In this document: piece by piece, positions 15,859-23,412 of the stretch
Layout of the letters: the number at the start of each line of letters is the position of its first letter
How positions within the stretch are numbered: position 1 is the first letter of the stretch
Source of the DNA: a virus
IMG/VR virus record: IMGVR_UViG_3300028388_003675
Coordinates: 1 to 34,559 of that record
Reading direction: 5' to 3' (one strand)
Length of the DNA: 34,559 bases
Program-made: the position numbers and the translations under genes
The notes under the pieces: model-generated
Database searches by the model: none
Told to the model about the DNA's origin: nothing
Seen by the model: only the letters and a program-made list of their open reading frames with translations

Positions 15859-16286
15859 TGAAAAAGGAGATTAAATTACAAAATGTGGTTGGTGACGATG
15901 GATTACCAATAAGTCCTCGTTTACCTGAGGGTGTTAAGAACTATATGATAGATATAGATGGTACAATAACGGACGATGTACCTAATGAGGAGATTGAAAG
16001 GATGAAGTTGGTTTTACCATTTCCTGATGCACTTGAGACTCTCAATCGATGGTATGATGAGGGTCATATTATAACTTTTTTTACTTCAAGAACTGAAGAA
16101 ACTCGTGATGTTACTGAAGAATGGTTGGATAATCATGGGTTCAAATATCATGGATTATTAATGGGTAAACCTCGTGGTGGTAATTACCATTGGATTGATA
16201 ACCATATCGTTAAGGGAACGAGATATAATGGTGTGTGGGGTGATTTAGTGGAAAAAGAAGTTAAGATTCAGGTCTTTGAAAAGTAA
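15858..16286 (+). CDS. HAD-superfamily phosphatase-like protein
   Basis: The 142-residue protein has HAD motif I as IDIDGTITD (D32 nucleophile, D34 acid), a motif II-like FFTSRTEE, and a late GKPRGGNYHWIDNHIVKGTRY with Lys and Asp that can serve motifs III and IV. It has no large cap domain, as in the short phosphatases near capsule and polysaccharide genes. It would remove phosphate from a small metabolite such as a sugar or nucleotide. A second short HAD protein is encoded at 29963-30313. The gene is coupled to its neighbours by TAATG on both sides. Confidence 0.8.
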   Translation: MKKEIKLQNVVGDDGLPISPRLPEGVKNYMIDIDGTITDDVPNEEIERMKLVLPFPDALETLNRWYDEGHIITFFTSRTEETRDVTEEWLDNHGFKYHGLLMGKPRGGNYHWIDNHIVKGTRYNGVWGDLVEKEVKIQVFEK

Positions 16287-16480
16287 TGTATAAGGTTGGT
16301 GACATGGTGGTGATACCTGAAACGAAAGAAATCAAAGAAATTCAGGAGATAGAAAGGTTTGAGAACGATGTTGTTATTTACACTACCGATGGAAATGCTT
16401 ATGGTATTAGGGAATGTAATACGGTACACCAAGCGTACTCTGATGAAATAAATAACTTATTGAAGAAATGGAAGGTATAA
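16286..16480 (+). CDS. Small hypothetical protein, 64 residues
   Basis: The protein starts MYKVGDMVVIPETKEI and alternates hydrophobic and charged residues (VVIYTTDGNAYGI), as in a small SH3- or KOW-like beta barrel, with a C-terminal helix (YSDEINNLLKKW). The barrel reading is only a pattern impression. It begins with a TAATG overlap and ends 13 bases inside the glutathione peroxidase gene, so it is part of the same operon. Confidence 0.65.
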   Translation: MYKVGDMVVIPETKEIKEIQEIERFENDVVIYTTDGNAYGIRECNTVHQAYSDEINNLLKKWKV

Positions 16481-16977
16481 CTAACTTTTACGATAAAATC
16501 CTTATCACTCAAAATGATGGGTTTGTTAACCCTGAAACATTGAATACGAGACATATAGTCATTAATGTTGCTTCTGAGTGTGGGTATACCGATACTAACT
16601 ATAAAGACCTCAAACAATTCTTAGAAACTGTTGATAAGGATAAAGTAACGGTGTGGTTGTATCCATCAAATGACTTCGGAGGACAGGAACCTGGGACAAT
16701 GGAAGAAATCAAAACCTTCTGTGATAGTTATGGTGTATTGGACCACTCAAATGTATATTTGATGCCAAAGACGGAACTTAAACTGTCTGAGATGTGGCAT
16801 TGGTTACAATATACCAATGAGGGTTCAACACAATATGGTTTTGATTTTGAAGCCAAATGGAACTTCTTCAAATATTTAATTGATAGTGATGGTAACACAT
16901 GGGGACTGTCATACTCTGAGGAGAGTCTTTTGGATGAAGAAGTTATGGAGTGGATTAATTCACCCATTGAGGAATAG
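16468..16977 (+). CDS. Glutathione peroxidase-like thiol peroxidase
   Basis: The 169-residue protein follows the glutathione peroxidase order closely: NVASECGYT with peroxidatic C38, YPSNDFGGQEPGT with Q73, and FEAKWNFFKYLI with W131 and N132, which together form the catalytic tetrad. C85 in the helix after the FGGQEPG motif (EEIKTFC) is a possible resolving Cys, so the enzyme may use thioredoxin, as most bacterial forms do. It would reduce hydrogen or lipid peroxides in the infected cell. Length and motifs look intact. Phage-encoded copies are uncommon. It is the last gene of the host-promoter operon and is followed by a terminator at 17041. Confidence 0.88.
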   Translation: MEGITNFYDKILITQNDGFVNPETLNTRHIVINVASECGYTDTNYKDLKQFLETVDKDKVTVWLYPSNDFGGQEPGTMEEIKTFCDSYGVLDHSNVYLMPKTELKLSEMWHWLQYTNEGSTQYGFDFEAKWNFFKYLIDSDGNTWGLSYSEESLLDEEVMEWINSPIEE

Positions 16978-17040
16978 ATTTCCCTGTTAGATTAAATAGG
17001 GTGGTGGAGTTGCCGGCCTTAACCTTGTCGGTCCTAAAAG

Positions 17041-17066
17041 GGTGAGATTTATTCTCACCTTTTTTA
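17041..17066 (+). terminator. Intrinsic terminator
   Basis: GGTGAGA (17041-17047) pairs with TCTCACC (17053-17059), followed by a T run. It ends the 15583-16977 operon. The 63 bases before it contain a further weak CCCT/AGGG hairpin but no gene. Confidence 0.88.
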
Positions 17067-17075
17067 TTTCTTAGA

Positions 17076-17087
17076 TATTTATGAGTA
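17076..17087 (+). promoter_or_regulatory. Phage-type promoter motif TATTTATGAGTA overlapping a start codon
   Basis: TATTTATGAGTATGGAT contains the two candidate ATG codons (17081 and 17087) of the M23 peptidase gene. The same arrangement, TATTTATTAGTATGGAT, recurs at 21315. Either the message is leaderless or the motif acts differently from a normal -10 box. Confidence 0.5.
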
Positions 17088-17683
17088 TGGATTTTATAAA
17101 CATATTAAAGGATGTGATTCAGGAACAACTTAGACCTAGAGCTGGTGCCAATCCAATTGGGGGTGCGGTTGCTGGGGCTACACAAGGTGCTCAGGCTGGT
17201 TCACAATCAGGGGGTTCATCAAGAGGTGGTACTTCACATAGTTGGCAAAGTGGTGATAAGATTGCTTCAGCTTTGAAAAATCCTGGTAAATGTAAAAGAT
17301 ATCACGAATGGAGACAGAGATATAATGGAGGAAGAGGTGGTTATCATGATGCTTGTGATATATCGGTACCTGTTGGAACTGCTCTTTTTGCACCACACGA
17401 TGGAACGTTCAAAAAGGTGGATGATAATGTTTGTGGTAACGGTATTATCATCAAAGGTAAAGATGAAAATGGTAAGGAGTTACATTCAGGTTTTTGTCAC
17501 TTAAGGAGTCGTGAAGTTCCTTCTGATGGTAAAGTAAAGAAAGGTGACCTTATTGGATTTACTGGAGGTGGTAAAACATTGTCGAATGAAATGGAACCTG
17601 GAGCGGGTAAAAGTACAGGTCCTCACTTACACTGGACTTTCAAAGTTGGAGGTCAAAGAACAAATCCATATACTTACAATTAA
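17081..17683 (+). CDS. M23 family (LytM-like) metalloendopeptidase
   Basis: The 200-residue protein has a helical N terminus (MDFINILKDVIQEQL) and a Gly/Ser/Ala-rich linker (about 21-55). The M23 domain follows: zinc ligands H89 and D93 in GGYHDACDIS and H184 in GPHLHW, with H140 and H182 as the catalytic histidines. It would cut peptide cross-links in peptidoglycan and so complements the GH24 lysozyme at 11507. There is no secretion signal, so it is either released at lysis or carried in the virion; the short helical leader and linker favour attachment to the particle. The ATG at 17087 may be the real start, because both lie within the promoter-like motif. Confidence 0.88.
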   Translation: MSMDFINILKDVIQEQLRPRAGANPIGGAVAGATQGAQAGSQSGGSSRGGTSHSWQSGDKIASALKNPGKCKRYHEWRQRYNGGRGGYHDACDISVPVGTALFAPHDGTFKKVDDNVCGNGIIIKGKDENGKELHSGFCHLRSREVPSDGKVKKGDLIGFTGGGKTLSNEMEPGAGKSTGPHLHWTFKVGGQRTNPYTYN

Positions 17684-17686
17684 GCC

Positions 17687-17704
17687 TAATCCGCAATTGG
17701 ATTA
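17687..17704 (+). terminator. Possible weak terminator hairpin
   Basis: TAATCC (17687-17692) pairs with GGATTA (17699-17704) just after the M23 stop. The following bases are only partly T and merge with the next promoter motif, so its strength is doubtful. Confidence 0.4.
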
Positions 17705-17716
17705 TATTTATAATTA
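17705..17716 (+). promoter_or_regulatory. Phage-type promoter motif TATTTATAATTA
   Basis: The motif lies 14 bases before the ATG at 17731, between the hairpin that ends the M23 gene and a gene with virion-like features. Confidence 0.55.
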
Positions 17717-17730
17717 AACACAGATAAAGT

Positions 17731-18030
17731 ATGGGACAGATTATTCTTACAGAAGCACAATTGGAAAGGTTGAAAGCTTCCTTGACTGAAGGAAAACATG
17801 ACGGGTCGTATATGGCTAAACAACAACTATTCACCATCGCCACCTTAGCGTATAAGATGTGGGAAATGATGGAAGACGGAGAGCAAATCGAAGATTGGAT
17901 GGAAAGTAAACTAGCCCAAGCTGAACAAGGCGTAGTTGCCGTAGTGAAAGCTTACATGTACGACGAGGTTGAGGAAGAAATAAAAGGTATGGGAAAATTA
18001 GACTATTCCGATTTAGTCATCGGAAAATAA
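17731..18030 (+). CDS. Probable virion-associated helical protein, 99 residues
   Basis: The N terminus GQIILTEAQLERLKASL matches the short LTE-x-x-L leader seen on several proteins of large aquatic phages; a similar leader begins the protein at 30928. The segment IEDWMESKLAQAEQGVVAVV resembles a helical motif (D/E-W-x-x-K-I/L-x-x-A) that I recall from structural proteins of marine phages. The whole protein is helical and soluble. A structural role is inference. It is a single-gene unit with its own promoter motif at 17705 and a terminator at 18055. Confidence 0.65.
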   Translation: MGQIILTEAQLERLKASLTEGKHDGSYMAKQQLFTIATLAYKMWEMMEDGEQIEDWMESKLAQAEQGVVAVVKAYMYDEVEEEIKGMGKLDYSDLVIGK

Positions 18031-18054
18031 GTCGAATAATAATTGATTATTAAG

Positions 18055-18087
18055 ACCCCTTTGTTATAATAGACGAAGGGGTTTTTT
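18055..18087 (+). terminator. Intrinsic terminator
   Basis: ACCCCTT (18055-18061) pairs with AAGGGGT (18076-18082) around a 14-base loop, followed by six T. It ends the 99-residue gene's transcript before the thymidylate synthase unit. Confidence 0.82.
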
Positions 18088-18121
18088 ATGCTCCATTAAC
18101 AATTACAATAACAAATATAAT

Positions 18122-18331
18122 ATGCAAAACTATCTTAAGTTTAACACAAAAAAACACAAATTAACAGTCATTTACATTGACGGTACTTTTGGAGTAACTG
18201 ACCTTGAGGATGTTACAACTATCAGAGAAGGTGAAGGTTTTTATGAAGTCCTTCAAAGACAGGAGAATGGTAAGAACGCACCAATCTACAGATTTCCAAT
18301 ACATAACACAGTAATAAGATATTTCCACTGA
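18122..18331 (+). CDS. Small hypothetical protein, 69 residues
   Basis: The protein is beta-rich and basic at the N terminus (MQNYLKFNTKKHKLTVIYI), followed by DGTFGVTDLEDVTTIREGEG. It resembles small single-domain proteins that sit beside metabolic genes in phages, but I recognise no family. The stop and the thymidylate synthase start share bases (TGATG), so the two are translationally coupled. Confidence 0.65.
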   Translation: MQNYLKFNTKKHKLTVIYIDGTFGVTDLEDVTTIREGEGFYEVLQRQENGKNAPIYRFPIHNTVIRYFH

Positions 18332-19311
18332 TGAATCAATTAGATATAGATTACTTAGAATTATTAAAAGACATCATGACCAATGGTGTTGAGAAAGATG
18401 ACCGTACAGGTACTGGTACTATTTCAGTATTTGGTCGTCAGATACGTCACGACATGAGTAAAGGGTTTCCTTTATTAACCACAAAGAAGATGGCAGTCAA
18501 AACTATGATGACCGAATTGAAGTGGTTCTTAAAAGGAGATACTAACATCAAGTATTTGGTAGACAACGGATGTAACATTTGGAATGGAGATGCGTATAAA
18601 AGATACAAAGAAGATAAGGGAACATTGGGTATGGGTCCTAAGTCATTCATTCAGAAGATTAAGACTCAGGATAGATTTGCTGAGATGTGGGGTGAGTTAG
18701 GTCCTATCTATGGAAAACAATGGAGAGAATGGAAAACTGAATCGATTATTAAAACTACTCTCAAAGACCCATTATCAGGTGAAGATACATATGTGAATGG
18801 TACTAAGTATATTGACCAAATCAAAAATCTAATCAACGACCTTAAAACAAACCCAGACTCAAGACGATTGATGGTTAATGCGTGGAATGTTGGTGAGTTG
18901 GACCAAATGACTCTTCCCCCATGTCATTATGGATTTCAGGTTTACACAAGACCTTCAACGAGAGACGAAAAGATTGTTAATCCAGGAAAATATCATGTGT
19001 TGTCGTTAATGTGGAATCAAAGAAGTGTGGATACATTCTTAGGATTACCATTTAATATTGCATCGTATGGAACTTTACTTATGTTATTGGCTGAGGAATG
19101 TGACATGATTCCTGGTGAGCTTATTGGAAACTTAGGTGATACTCACTTATATAAGAATCACATTGACCAAGCTAACGAACAATGTGGGAGACAGTCTTAT
19201 AATTTACCAACGATTGAGTTATCCAATGTTGATGTATTAAACGGTGAGTTTGATTATGAGATTAAAGATTACGAATATCACCCAACCATAAAGGCACCCT
19301 TAAGTAATTAA
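18331..19311 (+). CDS. thyA: Thymidylate synthase
   Basis: The 326-residue protein carries the ThyA hallmarks. DDRTGTGT is the dUMP phosphate loop. SRRLMVNAWN holds R178 and R179. LPPCHYGFQ carries the nucleophile C198. LGLPFNIASY has N242, the Asn that selects dUMP, where dCMP hydroxymethylases have Asp. GDTHLYKNH follows. It makes dTMP from dUMP and methylene-tetrahydrofolate for phage DNA synthesis. It is longer than the E. coli enzyme (264) because of inserts near 95-165 and 205-220, as in several phage and Bacteroidota forms. No base-modification gene is visible next to it, so ordinary thymine supply is the simplest role. Confidence 0.95.
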   Translation: MNQLDIDYLELLKDIMTNGVEKDDRTGTGTISVFGRQIRHDMSKGFPLLTTKKMAVKTMMTELKWFLKGDTNIKYLVDNGCNIWNGDAYKRYKEDKGTLGMGPKSFIQKIKTQDRFAEMWGELGPIYGKQWREWKTESIIKTTLKDPLSGEDTYVNGTKYIDQIKNLINDLKTNPDSRRLMVNAWNVGELDQMTLPPCHYGFQVYTRPSTRDEKIVNPGKYHVLSLMWNQRSVDTFLGLPFNIASYGTLLMLLAEECDMIPGELIGNLGDTHLYKNHIDQANEQCGRQSYNLPTIELSNVDVLNGEFDYEIKDYEYHPTIKAPLSN

Positions 19312-19313
19312 TT

Positions 19314-19502
19314 ATGAGAATAGGTTTTCAGAATTATCCGTTGGAACAGTGTCCTGAGTATATCATTACGATTCCTGACGATGCTGACCCGCACACAGAA
19401 ATAAAGAAAAGAATGATAAGTCCTAATATGACGTATCGATGGAGGATTGTATCTGACGATGAGGAATCAATGATTGCTGAACCACCAATACGTAATAAAT
19501 AA
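19314..19502 (+). CDS. Small hypothetical protein, 62 residues
   Basis: The protein reads MRIGFQNYPLEQCPEYIITI and then DDADPHTEIKKRM; short beta strands and one helix are likely. It starts two bases after thyA and ends with a TAATG overlap into the next gene, so it belongs to the thyA unit. No family is recognised. Confidence 0.58.
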   Translation: MRIGFQNYPLEQCPEYIITIPDDADPHTEIKKRMISPNMTYRWRIVSDDEESMIAEPPIRNK

Positions 19503-19732
19503 TGAGAATAGAGATAACTACAAACGAGTTTAACCCTGAGATTAGGGAAATGTACCACAACAACGAATTGGTGTCATTCTCGATTGATTATATGTTTAAT
19601 GCTGTGATGGCGTGGTGTGAAGGTGTGGAATATAAGGTTGTGGATTTCAACAAATATTTCAGGTTAGATAATAGGTATAATACTTATGAGTTGGAAACAT
19701 TCTCAGATAAGATAGTTATAGATATACGATGA
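19502..19732 (+). CDS. Small hypothetical protein, 76 residues
   Basis: The N terminus MRIEITTNEFNPEIREMYHN and the middle DYMFNAVMAWCEGVEYKVVD suggest a small alpha/beta fold. It is coupled upstream by TAATG, and the next gene begins 3 bases after its stop. The function is unknown. Confidence 0.58.
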   Translation: MRIEITTNEFNPEIREMYHNNELVSFSIDYMFNAVMAWCEGVEYKVVDFNKYFRLDNRYNTYELETFSDKIVIDIR

Positions 19733-19735
19733 TTG

Positions 19736-20116
19736 ATGAGGGACATAAAGGGAGGATTAATAGAATTTATACGAGAGATGTATGTCATCCAGTACTCTTC
19801 CCGTCCCAATCAGCGTTTGGTTATCAAACACGTCCACGAGAACTTCAAAGACAAGGGCATCACCATAGTACCAATTACTGTAGGAAGAAACGTGAACGTG
19901 GATTTCATTTGGGGTAAGTCAAAGAAGGTCACTGCCATAGATTTATACCGAAAAGATTTTAATGATATGCCAGGAAATGTGATGAAGTTGTTTCGTCACA
20001 AAAGAAGTTTGGATTTCTATGATTTCTTAACTGAGAGTGATGAACCTGTTACTATTCCGTTGAATATGATTACTGAGGAATTCCCTTTATTATTTCCTTT
20101 TGAGGAAGGTGAATAA
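19736..20116 (+). CDS. Hypothetical protein, 126 residues
   Basis: I start this protein at the ATG at 19736; a TTG at 19733 also lies in frame. It reads MRDIKGGLIEFIREMYV, then RPNQRLVIKHVHENFKDKG and SKKVTAIDLYRKDF; it is basic in the first half and acidic at the end (FPLLFPFEEGE). No family is recognised. It is the last gene of the thyA unit, and its 3' end overlaps the convergent gene by 27 bases. Confidence 0.62.
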   Translation: MRDIKGGLIEFIREMYVIQYSSRPNQRLVIKHVHENFKDKGITIVPITVGRNVNVDFIWGKSKKVTAIDLYRKDFNDMPGNVMKLFRHKRSLDFYDFLTESDEPVTIPLNMITEEFPLLFPFEEGE

Positions 20117-20971
20117 GTTTTCCACGTTTTCGAAGTCAGATGTCACTGTTTCTTTATAGTGACCATAGCTTACTATGGGGTAACTTATTCCGTTAACAAG
20201 TATTTCCAATTGTGAAAAGTAATCTTCGTAGAGTCCTTCGTCCCATGAAACATATTGACCTAAACAATTATAGAATTCAGGAATAATTGTTCCTGAATCA
20301 ATTTGTTCTTGTATTGCAAAGGATGTTGAAGAAAGTATCGATTCTATGACCTCTTTCTCACTGTCCCAATATGGTTCGCCGTCTTCACCTCCATGATTTA
20401 CAAATTCTTTTATATCTTCAAGTGTTACTTTCACTGATTGTCCTTCTTTATTGGTTAAAAGAATATAATCAGGAACAACATAGATATAAAAATGAAGAAA
20501 GGAGTCATTGGAGTCTATGTCACTATTCATTACGGTATTATTTACCAAAGTCACAGTATAGTCACCCATGGCTTCACTTATATTTATAAATGCGGTTCTG
20601 AGTTTAGTTGGATTGTTTTCTATGTATTCTATTGTTGAGTTGAAACAATCCAATATTGGTTGACTCAGTCTTACATCATTTGAATAACCTGTGAGTGTAT
20701 GACCATTATCTTCTATTATGATATCAACATTAGAGTAAACCTCCATGGCGATTGGTAAGTATTTTGACGCGGCTCTAAAGGACCTCCAAACCTTTTGGTT
20801 GATTAAATTCCTGCTTACAATAGGTACAATATTGTCGGGGTCAACAAGATTTGCGATGATGCCTGTCTCATCAGTTCGGTATTCTATTTTATAGTCTTCA
20901 TGTGATGAAAAAATGGCATTTAATAACTTAACGACAAGTTCTTTCCCTTTATTTAATTCTTCTGCAGTCAT
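20090..20971 (-). CDS. Hypothetical acidic phage protein, 293 residues
   Basis: I do not recognise a family. The protein is acidic and mixed alpha/beta, starting TAEELNKGKELVVKLLNAIF, with a beta-rich middle (MGDYTVTLVNNTVMN) and a repeating DYFSQLEILVNG-type ending. No membrane or signal segment is visible. It belongs by composition to the group of acidic proteins at 4885, 21326 and 22105. It diverges from the gene at 20999 across a 27-base gap that holds the motif at 20985-20996. Confidence 0.65.
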   Translation of the reverse strand: MTAEELNKGKELVVKLLNAIFSSHEDYKIEYRTDETGIIANLVDPDNIVPIVSRNLINQKVWRSFRAASKYLPIAMEVYSNVDIIIEDNGHTLTGYSNDVRLSQPILDCFNSTIEYIENNPTKLRTAFINISEAMGDYTVTLVNNTVMNSDIDSNDSFLHFYIYVVPDYILLTNKEGQSVKVTLEDIKEFVNHGGEDGEPYWDSEKEVIESILSSTSFAIQEQIDSGTIIPEFYNCLGQYVSWDEGLYEDYFSQLEILVNGISYPIVSYGHYKETVTSDFENVENLFTFLKRK

Positions 20972-20984
20972 ATAATTGAAGTAT

Positions 20985-20996
20985 TAACTATAAATA
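20985..20996. promoter_or_regulatory. Phage-type promoter motif in a divergent gap
   Basis: Read leftward this is TATTTATAGTTA, 13 bases before the ATG at 20971; read rightward it contains TATAAATA just before the ATG at 20999. The flanks GTATT and AATAC extend the symmetry. It is the second divergent gap of exactly 27 bases with a central symmetric copy (compare 13893). Confidence 0.55.
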
Positions 20997-20998
20997 CT

Positions 20999-21301
20999 AT
21001 GAGTTCAATAAATAATATAATCCCAAAAGTCTTTTCTACCCTTACATATGAGTTTGGACAGGAGAAGATTATCTATGATATTATCTTTGAAAGTGTGATG
21101 GCTTGGGACTTCGAGGGTTCACCGAGAATAAGTACGGTGGTAAAGTTCAAAAGACAAACACCAAAGACAAAGGTAACAGTGGCTAACAGAGTCCTCAACG
21201 AACATTTATGGAAAGAGATGAATGATAAATGTCACTACCTTGGTTTGAATCTTATTCACGTTAGTCTGAGTAAAGATATTAGTAAGACTGAGTGTATATA
21301 A
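20999..21301 (+). CDS. Hypothetical protein, 100 residues
   Basis: The protein begins SSINNIIPKVFSTLTYEF, with a basic centre (VVKFKRQTPKTKVTVANRV) and an acidic-aromatic stretch (ESVMAWDFEG). It is soluble and unrecognised. It has its own promoter motif, and the next gene has another only 14 bases after its stop, so it may be a single-gene unit. Confidence 0.58.
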   Translation: MSSINNIIPKVFSTLTYEFGQEKIIYDIIFESVMAWDFEGSPRISTVVKFKRQTPKTKVTVANRVLNEHLWKEMNDKCHYLGLNLIHVSLSKDISKTECI

Positions 21302-21314
21302 TAATATTATGAAG

Positions 21315-21326
21315 TATTTATTAGTA
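21315..21326 (+). promoter_or_regulatory. Phage-type promoter motif TATTTATTAGTA overlapping a start codon
   Basis: The last A of the motif is the A of the ATG at 21326, giving TATTTATTAGTATGGAT. The copy at 17076 has the same layout, with only one base changed over 17. Confidence 0.5.
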
Positions 21327-22111
21327 TGGATATAATCGATAAATATTTTCAGGTTGCTGGTGATAAGTTAGATACTCAGGTAATGAAGTATTTTGGCTTT
21401 AACCGAGAAATGGAGACTGAAGCTGAACTCAGACTTTCAAATAAGTTGGGTATTGAGGGTATTGATGAGATTATCAAAGAAAAAACTAAGAATGTAATCA
21501 ACATTTCTTCAGGTGGTTATGATATGAATGTCTTGATAAAGAATTGGGACATCAGTAAAGGGGATGATGTTTACAATAATGGTCTTTGGTATGTTGATAA
21601 TATTGATGTTGCTGTCGACCCAAAATCTACCGTTGAAGTCATTGGAGGTAACGGTCACGAATATGAATTAGGTGATTTGTATAATTATTCAGATATCGAT
21701 GAGTTGAATGCAAATTACAACACTGAAGACAACCCGACTACTGAAGATGATATCAATGAGATTGGATATGAAGTTCAGGATTTGATTAAAGATTGGTTGT
21801 ATCAAGAAATATATCCAATTACAGGTGTTAATTTTGAAGATGTACATCCTGCTAATGAGAAAGTGGACCAATTGGTTGAGAGTTACGGGTTGAACGAACA
21901 ATATGATGGTTATGAAGTTGAGCCATTCGCCTTACATTCTGACATCTTTGAAAAGATGTGGAATGGATTCAAAGACAATAACTTATTGAGAACATATTTG
22001 AGTTTGAGAATGAAATTCCCAAAAAGAGAAAAGTATGTTGACTACTTTTATGAGTTCATCAGAAATAATGGTGAGAGAATTAAAAGAAGAGAGGAAGAAA
22101 AGAATCAATAA
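21326..22111 (+). CDS. Hypothetical acidic phage protein, 261 residues
   Basis: I do not recognise this protein. The N terminus is helical (MDIIDKYFQVAGDKLDTQVM), the centre very acidic (around residues 120-165), and the C terminus basic (KRREEEKNQ). No signal or membrane segment is present. It converges on the next gene with a 7-base overlap. Composition and promoter type place it with the other acidic proteins that may belong to the late or structural group. Confidence 0.62.
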   Translation: MDIIDKYFQVAGDKLDTQVMKYFGFNREMETEAELRLSNKLGIEGIDEIIKEKTKNVINISSGGYDMNVLIKNWDISKGDDVYNNGLWYVDNIDVAVDPKSTVEVIGGNGHEYELGDLYNYSDIDELNANYNTEDNPTTEDDINEIGYEVQDLIKDWLYQEIYPITGVNFEDVHPANEKVDQLVESYGLNEQYDGYEVEPFALHSDIFEKMWNGFKDNNLLRTYLSLRMKFPKREKYVDYFYEFIRNNGERIKRREEEKNQ

Positions 22112-23400
22112 TTAGTCCACCACTCTATATCATTGTCATTGACAAGCATTGAAAGGTGTTTGTATTTTTCAATAATACTCCAAACGGTATTTTCAAATAG
22201 ATTGACTCCTTCATCAGGAATATCTGGTCCACCTGCTTCTACGGTAATGTATGGATAGTCATCTTCACGATAATGGGCATTAATCCAAGTATCATTTGCT
22301 TGTTCTGTGGTGAATACACCACTTTTTATTAAAGCTTCATGTAGTTCCTTGGTTGCTTGATAAGATTCTTCATCAAGGAAATCGTTATTGAAATAATTAA
22401 TGCCGACATAAATTTGGTTACTTAGTCCTAAATACTTTTCAACGGTATCAAAAACATTTTCTAAATCATAAACTACATCTGCGTACCTTTCGTCGTAATT
22501 TTCATGACTGTATACAATTCTACTTACATCGACATCAATATCTAAACTGATATAATCTTTATCACGATGTGGCATTCTATATAAATTATATGAGACATCT
22601 AAACCATCAAAGTATAAAGTTTGAAGTAGTTTCTTTACTGAGGAAAGTATTAAGTCTTCATTTTCATCGTCTACGCTATCTGGTGTTGATGGCACTTTCT
22701 CCAAATCTTCATTGATTCCGTCCATTAAAGACATGGACCAAATCTCATCTGCTTTTGATTCTTCGTAGTTTTGGTTGAAGTCCAACTGCATTTGTTCTAA
22801 GTCCATATCAATTATACATTGACCCTGAGAACCTTCATTGATTTCCCAACCAGGAAAGTCTCTCAACATTCTATAGAACATATCTTCGGCTGGTTCATAA
22901 AGTTTGGTTTCTCCATCAAAATCTGAATTCCCGCCATCTTCAATATATCCTGAGTCACCACCACCATGAAATTGGAATGTGATGTTACCTCTACATATTT
23001 CTTCTTTTTTACAATAGTGGTCAATAATTTCTTTTACTTCAGGCTCTTCTTCACTATCTACTATTACGGTTCGAGTATCTTCAGTGTGGTATTCAGAATA
23101 AAGTTCAAAGACTGAGATTTTCTTTGTATCAGGATAAAGTCTTGTTTCGAAACCGTAAGGGTCTTCTCCGAAACCATCAAAGTCTTTTTGGTGTTTGTCG
23201 ATAAGTCTTTCTATATCATCTGTGATGTCTATTGGAAGACGCAGTACACCTCTACTTTTTTGAGAAACACAATACCACTGATTGTTTTGGTCGTAGAAGC
23301 TCATATTATAGAAGTCACCTTCCTTTTCAGCGTAGTGACAACCATTCATTTTCAGGTATTCAAAAACTAATAGTAACTTCTTTTTTATGTTTGCGTCCAT
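22105..23400 (-). CDS. Acidic protein with a DUF6878-like segment, 431 residues
   Basis: The protein has an N-terminal helix, then the stretch FQFHGGGDSGYIEDGG, then DFPGWEINEGSQGQCIIDMD. The order GGGDSG...GWEINxG...D is what I recall of the DUF6878 family, of unknown function. The C-terminal part is acidic and helical (ENTVWSIIEKYKHL). There is no membrane segment. A motif of the phage promoter type (23401-23412) directly abuts the start codon. The upstream gene at 23413 is on the same strand, so the two could also be co-transcribed. Confidence 0.65.
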   Translation of the reverse strand: MDANIKKKLLLVFEYLKMNGCHYAEKEGDFYNMSFYDQNNQWYCVSQKSRGVLRLPIDITDDIERLIDKHQKDFDGFGEDPYGFETRLYPDTKKISVFELYSEYHTEDTRTVIVDSEEEPEVKEIIDHYCKKEEICRGNITFQFHGGGDSGYIEDGGNSDFDGETKLYEPAEDMFYRMLRDFPGWEINEGSQGQCIIDMDLEQMQLDFNQNYEESKADEIWSMSLMDGINEDLEKVPSTPDSVDDENEDLILSSVKKLLQTLYFDGLDVSYNLYRMPHRDKDYISLDIDVDVSRIVYSHENYDERYADVVYDLENVFDTVEKYLGLSNQIYVGINYFNNDFLDEESYQATKELHEALIKSGVFTTEQANDTWINAHYREDDYPYITVEAGGPDIPDEGVNLFENTVWSIIEKYKHLSMLVNDNDIEWWTNY

Positions 23401-23412
23401 AAATTATAAATA
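23401..23412 (-). promoter_or_regulatory. Phage-type promoter motif TATTTATAATTT
   Basis: On the minus strand the motif is followed immediately by the ATG of the 431-residue gene and exactly fills the 12 bases between it and the stop codon of the upstream gene. Confidence 0.5.

Noticed and set aside
18331-19311. thyA homologue as a dCMP or dUMP hydroxymethylase for base modification
   Set aside because: The residue that separates the groups is Asn (N242 in PFNIASY), as in true thymidylate synthases, and no partner modification genes are nearby.
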